Source of the DNA: Thiorhodospira sibirica ATCC 700588
GTDB lineage: Bacteria > Pseudomonadota > Gammaproteobacteria > Ectothiorhodospirales > Ectothiorhodospiraceae
Assembly: GCF_000227725.2 (NCBI RefSeq)
Contig: NZ_MU255056.1
Location: forward strand, 1,536,347-1,600,346
Direction of reading: 5' to 3'
DNA: 64,000 bases
Shown one piece after another: positions 31,527 to 40,417 of this stretch. Below the pieces are notes generated by a model. That model saw only the letters and a program-made list of their open reading frames with translations. It did no database searches and was not told the origin of the DNA. The position numbers were made by a program, and so were the translations under genes. Every line of letters begins with the position of its first letter. Positions within the stretch are counted from its first letter, which is position 1.

Positions 31527-32834
31527 TTATAGCAACATACGGCGCATGTCGGAGAGCAGGCCGCTGAGGCAGTGGGTGAAGCGGGCACCGAGGGCACCGT
31601 CAATGACACGGTGGTCATAGGAAAGCGACAGCGGCAAGATCAGGCGCGGGATGAATTCGCCGTCTTGCCAGACCGGTTGCATGCGCGCCCGCGAGATGCC
31701 CAGAATCGCGACCTCGGGGGCGTTGATGATGGGGGTGAATTGGGTGCCGCCGATGCCGCCCAAGCTTGAGATGGTGAAGCAACCGCCTTGCAGGTCGGTG
31801 GCTTTGAGTTTGCGCTGTCGGGCACGGTCGGAAACATCTTGCAGCTCATGGGCCAGCTCGACGATGCTTTTGCGATCCACATCGCGAATCACCGGCACCA
31901 CCAGCCCGTCGGGGGTGTCTACGGCCACGCCGATATGATAGTAACGCTTGAGGATCAGCTGTTCGCCACTGGCATCCAGTGAGGCGTTAACGCGGGGATG
32001 TTCTTTGAGGGCCGAGACCACTGCCTTGAGCAGGAAGGTGAGGAAGGTGATTTTGACGTTTTTGCGCTCATATTCTGTCACCAGGGAACGGCGGAAGGCA
32101 TCCAGTTCGGTGATATCAGCCTCGTCAAACTGGGTGACATGCGGGATGTTGACCCAGTTGCGGTGCAGGTTCTGGCCGGTGAGGCGGTTGATCTTGGTCA
32201 GCGGTTGGGTTTCAATCTCACCGAATTCACGAAAATCTATCGTCGGCATTGGACTCATGCCGGGCAGGTGACTGCCTTGCGACAGGCTGCGCTTGACAAA
32301 GCCCTGCACATCTTCTTTGAGAATGCGCCCTTTCGGACCGCTGCCGCTGATCTTGCGCAGATCCACGCCCAGTTCGCGGGCAAAACGGCGGATGGTTGGC
32401 GAGGCATGGGGTTTGCTGCCGGATGTCTCGGTGGCGACGGGTGGCAGGTTCGCGGTCGGCGGTACGCTTGGCCGGGGGGCGGGTGCTGGCGCGCTTACCG
32501 GGGAGGCCGCCTCTGGTGCGGGCGTGCTTGCCGGTGATGCGACGGATAGCGGCGGTTCCTGGGTTTTGCTGTCGCGGGCGGTGGCATTGGCACCCGCCGC
32601 TTCCAGCATTAAAATCAGGCTGCCTTCCGAGACGCGCTCACCGACCCGCGTTTTGATCTCGACCACGGTACCGGCCAGCGGTGAAGGGATGTCCATGGAG
32701 GCTTTATCCGACTCCAGCGTCAGCAGCAGGTCTTCGGGCTGGATGCGATCCCCCGGTTTGACCAGTACCTCGATGACTTCCACATCCTTGAAATCCCCGA
32801 TGTCAGGCACCTTGACTTCGATGGTGTTGCTCAT
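31527..32834 (-). CDS. aceF: Pyruvate dehydrogenase E2, dihydrolipoyl acetyltransferase
   Basis: Core of the pyruvate dehydrogenase complex, 435 residues. It has one lipoyl domain (residues 1-75, lipoylated Lys in TLESDKASMDIP), an Ala/Pro-rich linker at about 85-135, an E3/E1-binding domain (SPTIRRFARELGVDLRKISG) and a catalytic domain ending with SYDHRVIDGALGARF, which holds the His and Asp of the active site. E. coli has three lipoyl domains; one is the short form. It follows aceE by 89 nt. No lpd gene is in the window. Confidence 0.95.
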   Translation of the reverse strand: MSNTIEVKVPDIGDFKDVEVIEVLVKPGDRIQPEDLLLTLESDKASMDIPSPLAGTVVEIKTRVGERVSEGSLILMLEAAGANATARDSKTQEPPLSVASPASTPAPEAASPVSAPAPAPRPSVPPTANLPPVATETSGSKPHASPTIRRFARELGVDLRKISGSGPKGRILKEDVQGFVKRSLSQGSHLPGMSPMPTIDFREFGEIETQPLTKINRLTGQNLHRNWVNIPHVTQFDEADITELDAFRRSLVTEYERKNVKITFLTFLLKAVVSALKEHPRVNASLDASGEQLILKRYYHIGVAVDTPDGLVVPVIRDVDRKSIVELAHELQDVSDRARQRKLKATDLQGGCFTISSLGGIGGTQFTPIINAPEVAILGISRARMQPVWQDGEFIPRLILPLSLSYDHRVIDGALGARFTHCLSGLLSDMRRMLL

Positions 32835-32923
32835 AAATCAACTCTCCAGCCATACCGGTGAGGTAAACCACCGGCAGATTCTTTTTTTATGGTGTGCTAA
32901 CAATGGCCCAAGACAGCAGGTGC

Positions 32924-35587
32924 TCAGGCGTTCAAAGGATTGACTTTGCCGGCATCAATGCCATAGAGGCTTATCGCTCGGCTCACCTCGGAGGGTTCCA
33001 GGGCACCTTCATCGGCCAGGCTTTTGAGCGCCGCCAGGACGATATGGTAGCGATCGACCTCAAAATGGCGGCGCAGGGCCGAGCGCAGATCGGAGCGGCC
33101 AAAGCCGTCGGTGCCCAGCACGGTATAGGGTGCCGGCACATAGGCGCGGATTTGATCAGCATAGAGCTTGACATAATCGCTGGCGGCAATCACCGGGCCT
33201 TGCGCCCCTTGCAGACACTGCGTCACCCAGGGGATGCGCGCCTCGTTTTCCGGATGCAGGCGATTAAAGCGCTCACAGTCACGCCCGTCGCGGGCCAATT
33301 CGTTAAAGCTGGTAGCACTCCAGATGTCGGCGATGATGCCAAAATCCTCCGCCAAAAGCTGCGCGGCGGCCTGCACCTCGCGCAAAATGGCGCCACTGCC
33401 GAGTAATTGCACCTTGCGCTTGGCTGCACCGCCGTCGTGTAGACGATACAGGCCACGGATGATGCCTCCTTCGCTGTCTGGGGGCAGCGCTGGCTGGGGG
33501 TAGTTTTCATTCATCGTGGTGATGTAATAAAACACATTATCCTGTTCCACATACATGCGTCGCATCCCGGTCTGAATGATCACCGCCAGTTCATAGGCAA
33601 AGCAGGGATCATAGCTGATGCAACTGGGGACATGGGCGGCCATCAATTGGCTTTGACCGTCCTGATGCTGCAAGCCCTCACCGGCCAGCGTGGTGCGCCC
33701 GGCGGTGGCGCCGATCAAAAAGCCGCGTGCCTGCATATCCCCGGCAGCCCAGAGCAGATCGCCGACGCGCTGGAAACCAAACATGGAGTAGAAGATGTAA
33801 AAGGGGATCATGTTGACGCCATGTACGCTGTGCGCGGTGGCGGCGGCAATCCATGAAGACGTGGCTCCCGCCTCGTTGATGCCTTCTTCGAGGATCTGAC
33901 CTTGCTTGTCTTCCTTGTAATACATCACCTGATCGCGGTCTTGCGGCTCATAGCGCTGGCCTTCCAGCGAGTAGATGCCTAACTGGCGAAACAGCCCCTC
34001 CATGCCGAAGGTGCGCGCCTCATCCGGCACAATCGGCACAATATGCGCACCGATCACCTTATCGCGGGCCAGCGCGGTGAGCAGGCGCACAAAGGCCATG
34101 GTGGTGGACAGTTCGCGCTCGCCGCTGGCTTCCAGCAGGGGGGCAAACAGCGCATCACCGGGGATTTTAAGCGGGGCCGAGGCGTGGCGACGGGCGGGTA
34201 GATAGCCCCCCAAAGCCTTGCGCCGGGCTTGCAGATATTGCATCTCGGGGCTGTCGGCGGCGGGCTTGATGTAGGTGCAGGCGGCGACTTCCTCATCGTT
34301 GAGCGGAATGCTGAAGCGATTGCGAAAGGCTTTGAGATCTTCGATATCCAGCTTTTTCTGGCTATGGGTACGGTTTTGTGCCTCACCGGCATGACCCATG
34401 CCGTAGCCTTTCACCGTGTGCGCCAGAATGACCGTGGGCTGGCCGGTATGCTGCATGGCGGCATGATAGGCGGCATAGACCTTGTGCGGGTCGTGTCCGC
34501 CACGGTTGAGTCGCCAGATGTCGCTGTCTGACATCTTGGCCACCATCGCCTTGAGTTCTGGGTATTTGCCAAAGAAATGCTCACGCACATAGGCGCCGTC
34601 TTTGGATTTGTAGTTTTGATAATCGCCATCCACCGCTTCCATCATGCGCTGTTGCAACAGGCCATCTTTGTCGATGGCCAGCAACGGCTCCCAGTATCGC
34701 CCCCATAAGACCTTGATCACATTCCAGCCCGCGCCCCGGAAAATGGCCTCCAGTTCCTGTACAATCTTGCCATTGCCGCGCACCGGTCCGTCCAGGCGCT
34801 GCAGATTGCAATTAACGACAAAGATCAGGTTATCGAGTTTTTCGCGGGAGGCCAGGGTGATAGAGCCTAGGGATTCGGGTTCATCGACCTCGCCATCGCC
34901 GAGAAAGGCCCAGACCTTGCGCCCGCGTGTATTGGCCAGACCGCGATCATGCATGTATTGCATGAAGCGGGCCTGAAAGATGCTCATGATCGGCCCCAGC
35001 CCCATTGACACCGTAGGAAATTGCCAGAAATCCGGCATCAGGCGTGGATGGGGATACGACGACAGCCCCTGACCATCCACCTCGCGGCGAAAATGGTCAA
35101 GCTGGGACTCGCTTAAGCGTCCTTCCAGAAAGGCGCGGGCATAGATACCGGGGGCGCTGTGTCCCTGAATGAACAGCAGATCACCGCCATGCTCATGCGA
35201 CTGGGCCCGCCAGAAATGATTGAAGCCCACATCATAAAGGGTGGCTGCCGAGGCAAAGGTGGCGATATGACCGCCCAGTTCGGCACTGATGCGATTTGCC
35301 TTGACCACCATGGCCATGGCGTTCCAGCGGATATAGGAGCGGATGCGCTGCTCCAGGGCCATATCCCCCGGATAATCGGCTTCCAGATGGGCCGGAATGG
35401 TGTTGACATAGGCGGTGTTGGCCGAATAGGGCAGATATGCGCCGGAGCGGCGCGCCTTGTCAATGAGCTGCTCTAGCAGATAATGGGCCCGCTCCACGCC
35501 GTGGTGCTCCAAAACGGCCTCCAGGGCATCCAGCCATTCTTTGGTCTCCTGAGTATCCACATCATCAACGGGTGTATGCGCTAACAT
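32924..35587 (-). CDS. aceE: Pyruvate dehydrogenase E1, homodimeric type
   Basis: Thiamine diphosphate-dependent decarboxylase that feeds acetyl groups to AceF. It has 887 residues, the same as E. coli AceE. The TPP motif reads GDGEVDEPES, followed by VVNCNLQRLDGPVRGNGKI. It starts MLAHTPVDDVDTQETKEW. It is divergent from pyrC, and 35588-35832 would hold both promoters. There I see only an inverted repeat, GCAAGA-TCC-TCTTGC at 35769-35783, and no PdhR-type operator I can recognise. Confidence 0.96.
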   Translation of the reverse strand: MLAHTPVDDVDTQETKEWLDALEAVLEHHGVERAHYLLEQLIDKARRSGAYLPYSANTAYVNTIPAHLEADYPGDMALEQRIRSYIRWNAMAMVVKANRISAELGGHIATFASAATLYDVGFNHFWRAQSHEHGGDLLFIQGHSAPGIYARAFLEGRLSESQLDHFRREVDGQGLSSYPHPRLMPDFWQFPTVSMGLGPIMSIFQARFMQYMHDRGLANTRGRKVWAFLGDGEVDEPESLGSITLASREKLDNLIFVVNCNLQRLDGPVRGNGKIVQELEAIFRGAGWNVIKVLWGRYWEPLLAIDKDGLLQQRMMEAVDGDYQNYKSKDGAYVREHFFGKYPELKAMVAKMSDSDIWRLNRGGHDPHKVYAAYHAAMQHTGQPTVILAHTVKGYGMGHAGEAQNRTHSQKKLDIEDLKAFRNRFSIPLNDEEVAACTYIKPAADSPEMQYLQARRKALGGYLPARRHASAPLKIPGDALFAPLLEASGERELSTTMAFVRLLTALARDKVIGAHIVPIVPDEARTFGMEGLFRQLGIYSLEGQRYEPQDRDQVMYYKEDKQGQILEEGINEAGATSSWIAAATAHSVHGVNMIPFYIFYSMFGFQRVGDLLWAAGDMQARGFLIGATAGRTTLAGEGLQHQDGQSQLMAAHVPSCISYDPCFAYELAVIIQTGMRRMYVEQDNVFYYITTMNENYPQPALPPDSEGGIIRGLYRLHDGGAAKRKVQLLGSGAILREVQAAAQLLAEDFGIIADIWSATSFNELARDGRDCERFNRLHPENEARIPWVTQCLQGAQGPVIAASDYVKLYADQIRAYVPAPYTVLGTDGFGRSDLRSALRRHFEVDRYHIVLAALKSLADEGALEPSEVSRAISLYGIDAGKVNPLNA

Positions 35588-35832
35588 GAATCAAAACCTC
35601 CTGCGTTCTAGCATTACATTATTTTCGTTATTGACGCTACCGCGTACCGGCCTACCGCAAACCCGGCCCCCGTGTGATGCCTGCGGTGGCGGCCTTCGCG
35701 AATCATGGAATAAGCTTATAGTGAGTATTAAAACAGACTATCTTCTAGTTTTTAACCCGACAGGTCAAGCAAGATCCTCTTGCTAAACCATTGCTGCACT
35801 TGCGAAATTTGTTTAAAATCTGTGGAATTTCA

Positions 35833-36876
35833 ATGACCCCGACGCCCCTCTCGCTCACCCTTCGCCGTCCTGATGACTGGCATGTGCATCTGCGTGATGA
35901 TGCCATGCTTGCGACCGTATTACCGCACACTGCCCGCCAGTTTGCGCGGGCGGTAGTCATGCCCAACCTGCGTCCACCGATCACCACCACTGCCCAGGCA
36001 CAGGCCTACCGGGCGCGCATTCTTCAGGCCCTGCCTGCCGGACTTTGCTTTGAGCCACTGATGACGCTGTATCTAACCGAGGCCACGCCTGCAGCAGAGA
36101 TTTTACAGGCCAAGGCCAGCGGCATCGTCGTCGGGGTCAAGCTCTATCCTGCCGGGGCAACCACGCATTCGGATGCCGGGGTCACGGATATCCGCCGGGT
36201 GTATGCCACCCTGGAAGCCATGCAGAGCTGCGGAATGCCTTTGCTGATTCACGGTGAGGTCACCGATCCAGCGGTGGACATCTTTGATCGCGAGGCGGTG
36301 TTTATCGACAGGGTGTTGTTGCCCTTGCGGCGCGATTTTCCTGCGCTCAAGATGGTATTGGAACACATCACCACCGAGGCGGCGGTGCAGTGTGTGCGTG
36401 ATGGTGATGACTATCTGGGCGCCACCGTCACCCCGCAACATATTTTGCTAAACCGCAATGCCTTGTTCAGCGGCGGCCTGCGCGTGCATCACTACTGCCT
36501 GCCGGTACTCAAGCGCGAGCGACATCGGGCGGCGATTATGGCCGTGCTTGCCTCCGGTCATCCGCGCTTTTTTCTGGGCACCGACAGCGCGCCACATGGG
36601 CGTCATGCCAAAGAGAGCGCCTGTGGCTGTGCCGGTATTTTCAGCGCCCATGCGGCCCTGGAACTCTATGCCGAAGCTTTTGCCAGTGCCGAGGCGCTGG
36701 CGCAACTGGAGGCTTTCGCCAGCCTCAACGGCCCACGGTTTTATGGCTTAGCGCCCAATGAGACATACATCACTCTCCGCGCCCAGCCCTGGACGGTACC
36801 GCATCACTATGGGCAGGATGAAACCCATATCATCCCGCTGCGCGCCGCTGAGGAGGTGTCATGGACGCTGAGCTGA
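35833..36876 (+). CDS. pyrC: Dihydroorotase (PyrC, E. coli type)
   Basis: Catalyses ring closure of carbamoyl-aspartate in pyrimidine synthesis. It has 347 residues from the ATG at 35833. Metal ligands are in DDWHVHLRDD (HxH), the carboxylated Lys is in GVKLYPAGATTHSD, and later ligands are in LLIHGEV, LEHITT and LGTDSAPH. A slightly longer frame (14 residues) upstream is not needed. Its 3' end overlaps rnt by 16 nt, an operon-like pairing. pyrB is at the far end of the window. Confidence 0.95.
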   Translation: MTPTPLSLTLRRPDDWHVHLRDDAMLATVLPHTARQFARAVVMPNLRPPITTTAQAQAYRARILQALPAGLCFEPLMTLYLTEATPAAEILQAKASGIVVGVKLYPAGATTHSDAGVTDIRRVYATLEAMQSCGMPLLIHGEVTDPAVDIFDREAVFIDRVLLPLRRDFPALKMVLEHITTEAAVQCVRDGDDYLGATVTPQHILLNRNALFSGGLRVHHYCLPVLKRERHRAAIMAVLASGHPRFFLGTDSAPHGRHAKESACGCAGIFSAHAALELYAEAFASAEALAQLEAFASLNGPRFYGLAPNETYITLRAQPWTVPHHYGQDETHIIPLRAAEEVSWTLS

Positions 36877-37523
36877 ATGTGAAAGAGGATGAATTCTATC
36901 CACTCAGGCGGCGCTTTCGTGGCTTTTTGCCGGTGGTCGTGGATGTGGAAACCGGCGGCTTTAACCCGCGCACCGATGGCCTGTTGCAAATTGCGGCGGT
37001 GATGGTGCGCATGAATGCCCAGCAGGAGCTGTATCTGCACCGCACCTTAAGCTATCAGGTGCAACCCTTTGAAGGGGCCAACCTCGACCCTAAGGCCCTG
37101 GAATTCAACGGCATCAAACCCTGGCACCCCTTCCGCTTTGCCGTTCCGGAGCAGGAGGCCATTGAGACCATCTTTAAGGCCATCCGCACGGAGATCAAAC
37201 TCAACGAATGCAACCGGGCGATCCTCGTCGGCCATAACGCCGGTTTTGATCTGTCCTTCGTCCACGCGGCGGCAGAGCGCATCGGCGTCAAGCGCAACCC
37301 CTTCCACATGTTCAGCATCCTGGATACCGTCAGCCTGGGGGCCCTGGCCTTTGGGCAAACCGTGCTGGCCAAATCGGTACAAGCCGCCGGCATCCCCTGG
37401 GACAACAAAGAAGCCCACAGCGCCACCTACGACGCGCAAAAAACCGCCGAACTGTTCTGCCATATCATCAACCGCTGGCAACAGCTTAACGCCGTGGCTC
37501 CCGGTGCCGAGATGGCTTCATAA
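36861..37523 (+). CDS. rnt: Ribonuclease T
   Basis: DEDDh exoribonuclease that trims tRNA 3' ends and 5S/23S rRNA. It has 220 residues. The exonuclease motifs are VVDVETGGF (Exo I), VGHNAGFDLSF (Exo II) and AHSATYDAQKTAEL (Exo III, with the general-base His). The overlap with pyrC suggests coupled translation. Confidence 0.94.
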   Translation: MDAELNVKEDEFYPLRRRFRGFLPVVVDVETGGFNPRTDGLLQIAAVMVRMNAQQELYLHRTLSYQVQPFEGANLDPKALEFNGIKPWHPFRFAVPEQEAIETIFKAIRTEIKLNECNRAILVGHNAGFDLSFVHAAAERIGVKRNPFHMFSILDTVSLGALAFGQTVLAKSVQAAGIPWDNKEAHSATYDAQKTAELFCHIINRWQQLNAVAPGAEMAS

Positions 37524-37643
37524 ACGCCCGGCGTGATGCTTGATCCACAGACGTGCTTCCTGCTAAGTTCTAGCGTCGATCAAGATGGCGATTTAAACCC
37601 GGCGCCTTCACTCCCAACGCACACAGAAACGCAATGGACGCCC

Positions 37644-39155
37644 ATGCAGCTTGCCAGTACCTATAGTCGTGCCCTGTTAGGCATACAAGCCCCACTCGTG
37701 CATATCGAGGTTTTTATCGGTATGGCCAAGGAGTATTTTGCCATGGTGGGGTTGCCGGAGGCGGCGGTGAAGGAAAGCCGCGAGCGGGTGCGGGCCGCCA
37801 TTATGAATAGCGGCTTTTATTTTCCCGAGGGCAATATCACGGTCAACCTTGCGCCTGCCGATCTGCCCAAAGAAGGCGGGCGCTTTGATCTGGGGATTGC
37901 TTTGGGGATTTTGGCGGCCTCGGATCAGATTCCGGCTCAGTCCTTGCGGGGCTATGAATGTGTCGGCGAGCTGGGGTTGACCGGGGAGTTGCGGGCGGTG
38001 CGCGGGGCATTGACGGCCAGCCTGGGGGCGCGCAATGCCGGGCGCAGTCTGTTGGTGGCCGCAGGGGATGCTGATGAGGCGGCCCTGGTTGAGCAGTCGC
38101 GGATTTATCCTGCCGATCACCTGCTGAGCGTGTGCGCGCATCTGCGCGGCGAGCGGATGATCGCGCCGTATCAGCGTCACGCAGCCCCGGTCGTGCCGCC
38201 CACGGTGCCTGATCTGGCGGATGTACGCGGGCAGCCCTTGGCGCGCCGTGCCCTGGAGATTGCCGCCAGTGGTCGCCATCATTTGCTAATGATCGGCCCA
38301 CCCGGCACCGGCAAAACCATGCTGGCAAGCCGCCTGCCAGGGATCTTGCCGCCGATGAATGAAGCTGAGGCCATTGAAACCGCAGCGGTGCATTCCATCA
38401 GCCATGAGGGCATCAAAAATACGCAGTGGTTTATGCGCCCCTTTCGTGCACCGCATCACACCGCCTCCGGGGTGGCCTTGGTGGGGGGCGGCTCGGTGCC
38501 GCGTCCGGGGGAGATTTCTCTGGCGCATAATGGGGTCTTGTTTCTTGATGAGCTGGCGGAATTTGACCGGCGCGTGCTGGATGTCTTGCGCGAACCGCTG
38601 GAGACCGGGCAGATCACCATCTCCCGGGCGGCGCGTCAGGCCGATTTTCCCGCGCGTTTTCAGCTGGTGGCGGCAATGAATCCCTGTCCACAAGGCTATG
38701 ACTGTGATCTGCAACAACACTGCCGCTGCACCCCACAACAGCGCCAGCGCCAGCAGCAAAAACTGTCGGCGCCGTTTATTGATCGCATTGATTTATCCAT
38801 TGAGGTGGTGCGGGTGGGGCGTGAGATCTTTGATTATGATGCTGCACCCGGCGAAAATACAGCCACGGTGCGCACCCGGGTGTTAGCCGCGCATCAACGG
38901 CAAATGGCGCGCCAAGGCAAGGTCAACAGCGCCCTGGGACAGCAGGAGATCAATCAATATTGTCGCTTGAAGCCCCAGGATCAACGCTTGCTGGAACAGG
39001 CGATGGAGCGCTTTCGCTTATCCGCGCGGGCCTATCATCGCATCCTCAAGGTGGCGCGAACCCTGGCGGATATGAGCGGCAGCCACGACATTGAAACCCC
39101 GCACCTGAGCGAGGCACTGAGCTACCGCGCCCTTGATCGATGGCGCGGTGATTAG
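37644..39155 (+). CDS. comM: YifB/ComM-family AAA+ ATPase
   Basis: Magnesium-chelatase-like hexameric helicase; ComM promotes branch migration during natural transformation. I chose the ATG at 37644 (MQLASTYSRALLGIQAP), giving 503 residues, the usual size. An N-terminal S5/Lon-like domain is followed by Walker A (GPPGTGKTMLASRLPG), Walker B (VLFLDELAEF) and the chelatase C-terminal domain with a CPQGYDCDLQQHCRC cysteine cluster. The 120 nt upstream do not code. A ComEA-like gene at 48 kb may belong to the same competence function. Confidence 0.92.
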   Translation: MQLASTYSRALLGIQAPLVHIEVFIGMAKEYFAMVGLPEAAVKESRERVRAAIMNSGFYFPEGNITVNLAPADLPKEGGRFDLGIALGILAASDQIPAQSLRGYECVGELGLTGELRAVRGALTASLGARNAGRSLLVAAGDADEAALVEQSRIYPADHLLSVCAHLRGERMIAPYQRHAAPVVPPTVPDLADVRGQPLARRALEIAASGRHHLLMIGPPGTGKTMLASRLPGILPPMNEAEAIETAAVHSISHEGIKNTQWFMRPFRAPHHTASGVALVGGGSVPRPGEISLAHNGVLFLDELAEFDRRVLDVLREPLETGQITISRAARQADFPARFQLVAAMNPCPQGYDCDLQQHCRCTPQQRQRQQQKLSAPFIDRIDLSIEVVRVGREIFDYDAAPGENTATVRTRVLAAHQRQMARQGKVNSALGQQEINQYCRLKPQDQRLLEQAMERFRLSARAYHRILKVARTLADMSGSHDIETPHLSEALSYRALDRWRGD

Positions 39156-39256
39156 GCGTTGGGGGGTGAGTGCTGCGCGAATGCACCGTGTGCCACTCAC
39201 CGGGCGGCGCGCTGATCTATCTTTTTCGACTCTAACGGTGTTGTGTGGGGGGATGT

Positions 39257-40375
39257 ATGGCGTCATTCCAGTGGGATGAAAATTATATCACAGGGATTGA
39301 CTCTGTTGATTCCCAGCATCAGGCGCTGGTTTGCATTATCAATGAGTTAGGCGAGATGCTGATGCGCGCCAGCCCCATTGAAGAGACGACCCTGCGCGCC
39401 TTGATTGAGCAATTATTCACCTATACGCAAGAACATTTTCGTGACGAAGAGCAGCTCATGCAAAGCCACGGCATTGATGCACGCCACTTCAGCCATCATC
39501 AACGCGCCCACCAGCATTTCATCCAGGAAATCGCGATACTGTCTGCGGATCATCAACTGCTCAGCCGTGCCCAGAGTATGCTCAAATTTTTGGTGGATTG
39601 GCTGGCCTATCACATCCTGGGCTCGGATCAGTCCATGGCCATGCAGCTTAAAATGATCCGCGAGGGACATTCTGCCGAAACCGCGTATACGGCCTATCAA
39701 CAACTGGGGATGCGCGCCACGGAACCCTTGCTGGTGGCGCTGCACCGCTTGTTTGAGCAGGTTTCCGAGCGCAATCGGGCGCTGTATGAACTCACGCTGA
39801 CGCTGGAATCCAAGGTGGAGGAACGCACCCGCGAGCTGGCGCTGGCCAATAAACATCTGGAGGAGCTGTCATTAACCGATGTACTGACCGGATTGCCCAA
39901 TCGCCGTCATGCGATGCGGGTCTTGCAGACGGAATGGGACCTGCACACGCTGCCGCTTTCCTGCATGATGCTTGATGGCGATGGCTTTAAGCAGGTCAAT
40001 GATACCTATGGCCATGAAGCCGGTGATCAGGTATTGGTCAGCCTCGCCCATTGTTTGAAAACCCATATCCGTACCGATGATTTGGCATGTCGTTTGGGCG
40101 GCGATGAATTTTTGATTGTCTGTCCGCACACCGATCTGCTGGGTGTCTTGCATCTGGCCGAGCAGTTGCGCCAAAAGGTCAATGCCTTGCGGGTGGCGGT
40201 GGGTGATGGCCTCTGGCAGGGACGCATCAGCATTGGGGTCGCCACCCGGATCACGACGATGCATCAGCTCGATGAACTGCTCAAATGCGCCGATGATGGC
40301 GTCTATCTCGCCAAACGCAGTGGCCGCAATCAGGTGGCCACCGTACAAGGCGCCCACCTGCGAACCCGCTCATGA
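39257..40375 (+). CDS. Bacteriohemerythrin-GGDEF diguanylate cyclase
   Basis: Predicted oxygen- or redox-responsive c-di-GMP synthase, 372 residues. The N-terminal hemerythrin domain (about 1-135) has the di-iron ligand pattern: His in DSQHQAL, HFRDE (HxxxE), HQRAH (HxxxH) and HILGSD (HxxxxD). A coiled linker (VEERTRELALANKHLEEL) leads to the cyclase, with GGDEF near residue 281 and an RTDD inhibitory I-site five residues before it. It ends one base before the next c-di-GMP gene frame, so the two probably work together. Confidence 0.92.
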   Translation: MASFQWDENYITGIDSVDSQHQALVCIINELGEMLMRASPIEETTLRALIEQLFTYTQEHFRDEEQLMQSHGIDARHFSHHQRAHQHFIQEIAILSADHQLLSRAQSMLKFLVDWLAYHILGSDQSMAMQLKMIREGHSAETAYTAYQQLGMRATEPLLVALHRLFEQVSERNRALYELTLTLESKVEERTRELALANKHLEELSLTDVLTGLPNRRHAMRVLQTEWDLHTLPLSCMMLDGDGFKQVNDTYGHEAGDQVLVSLAHCLKTHIRTDDLACRLGGDEFLIVCPHTDLLGVLHLAEQLRQKVNALRVAVGDGLWQGRISIGVATRITTMHQLDELLKCADDGVYLAKRSGRNQVATVQGAHLRTRS

Positions 40376-40417
40376 GTGCCTGCATCTCCGCCAGGACTCA
40401 CCCCCAAGATAGCACCC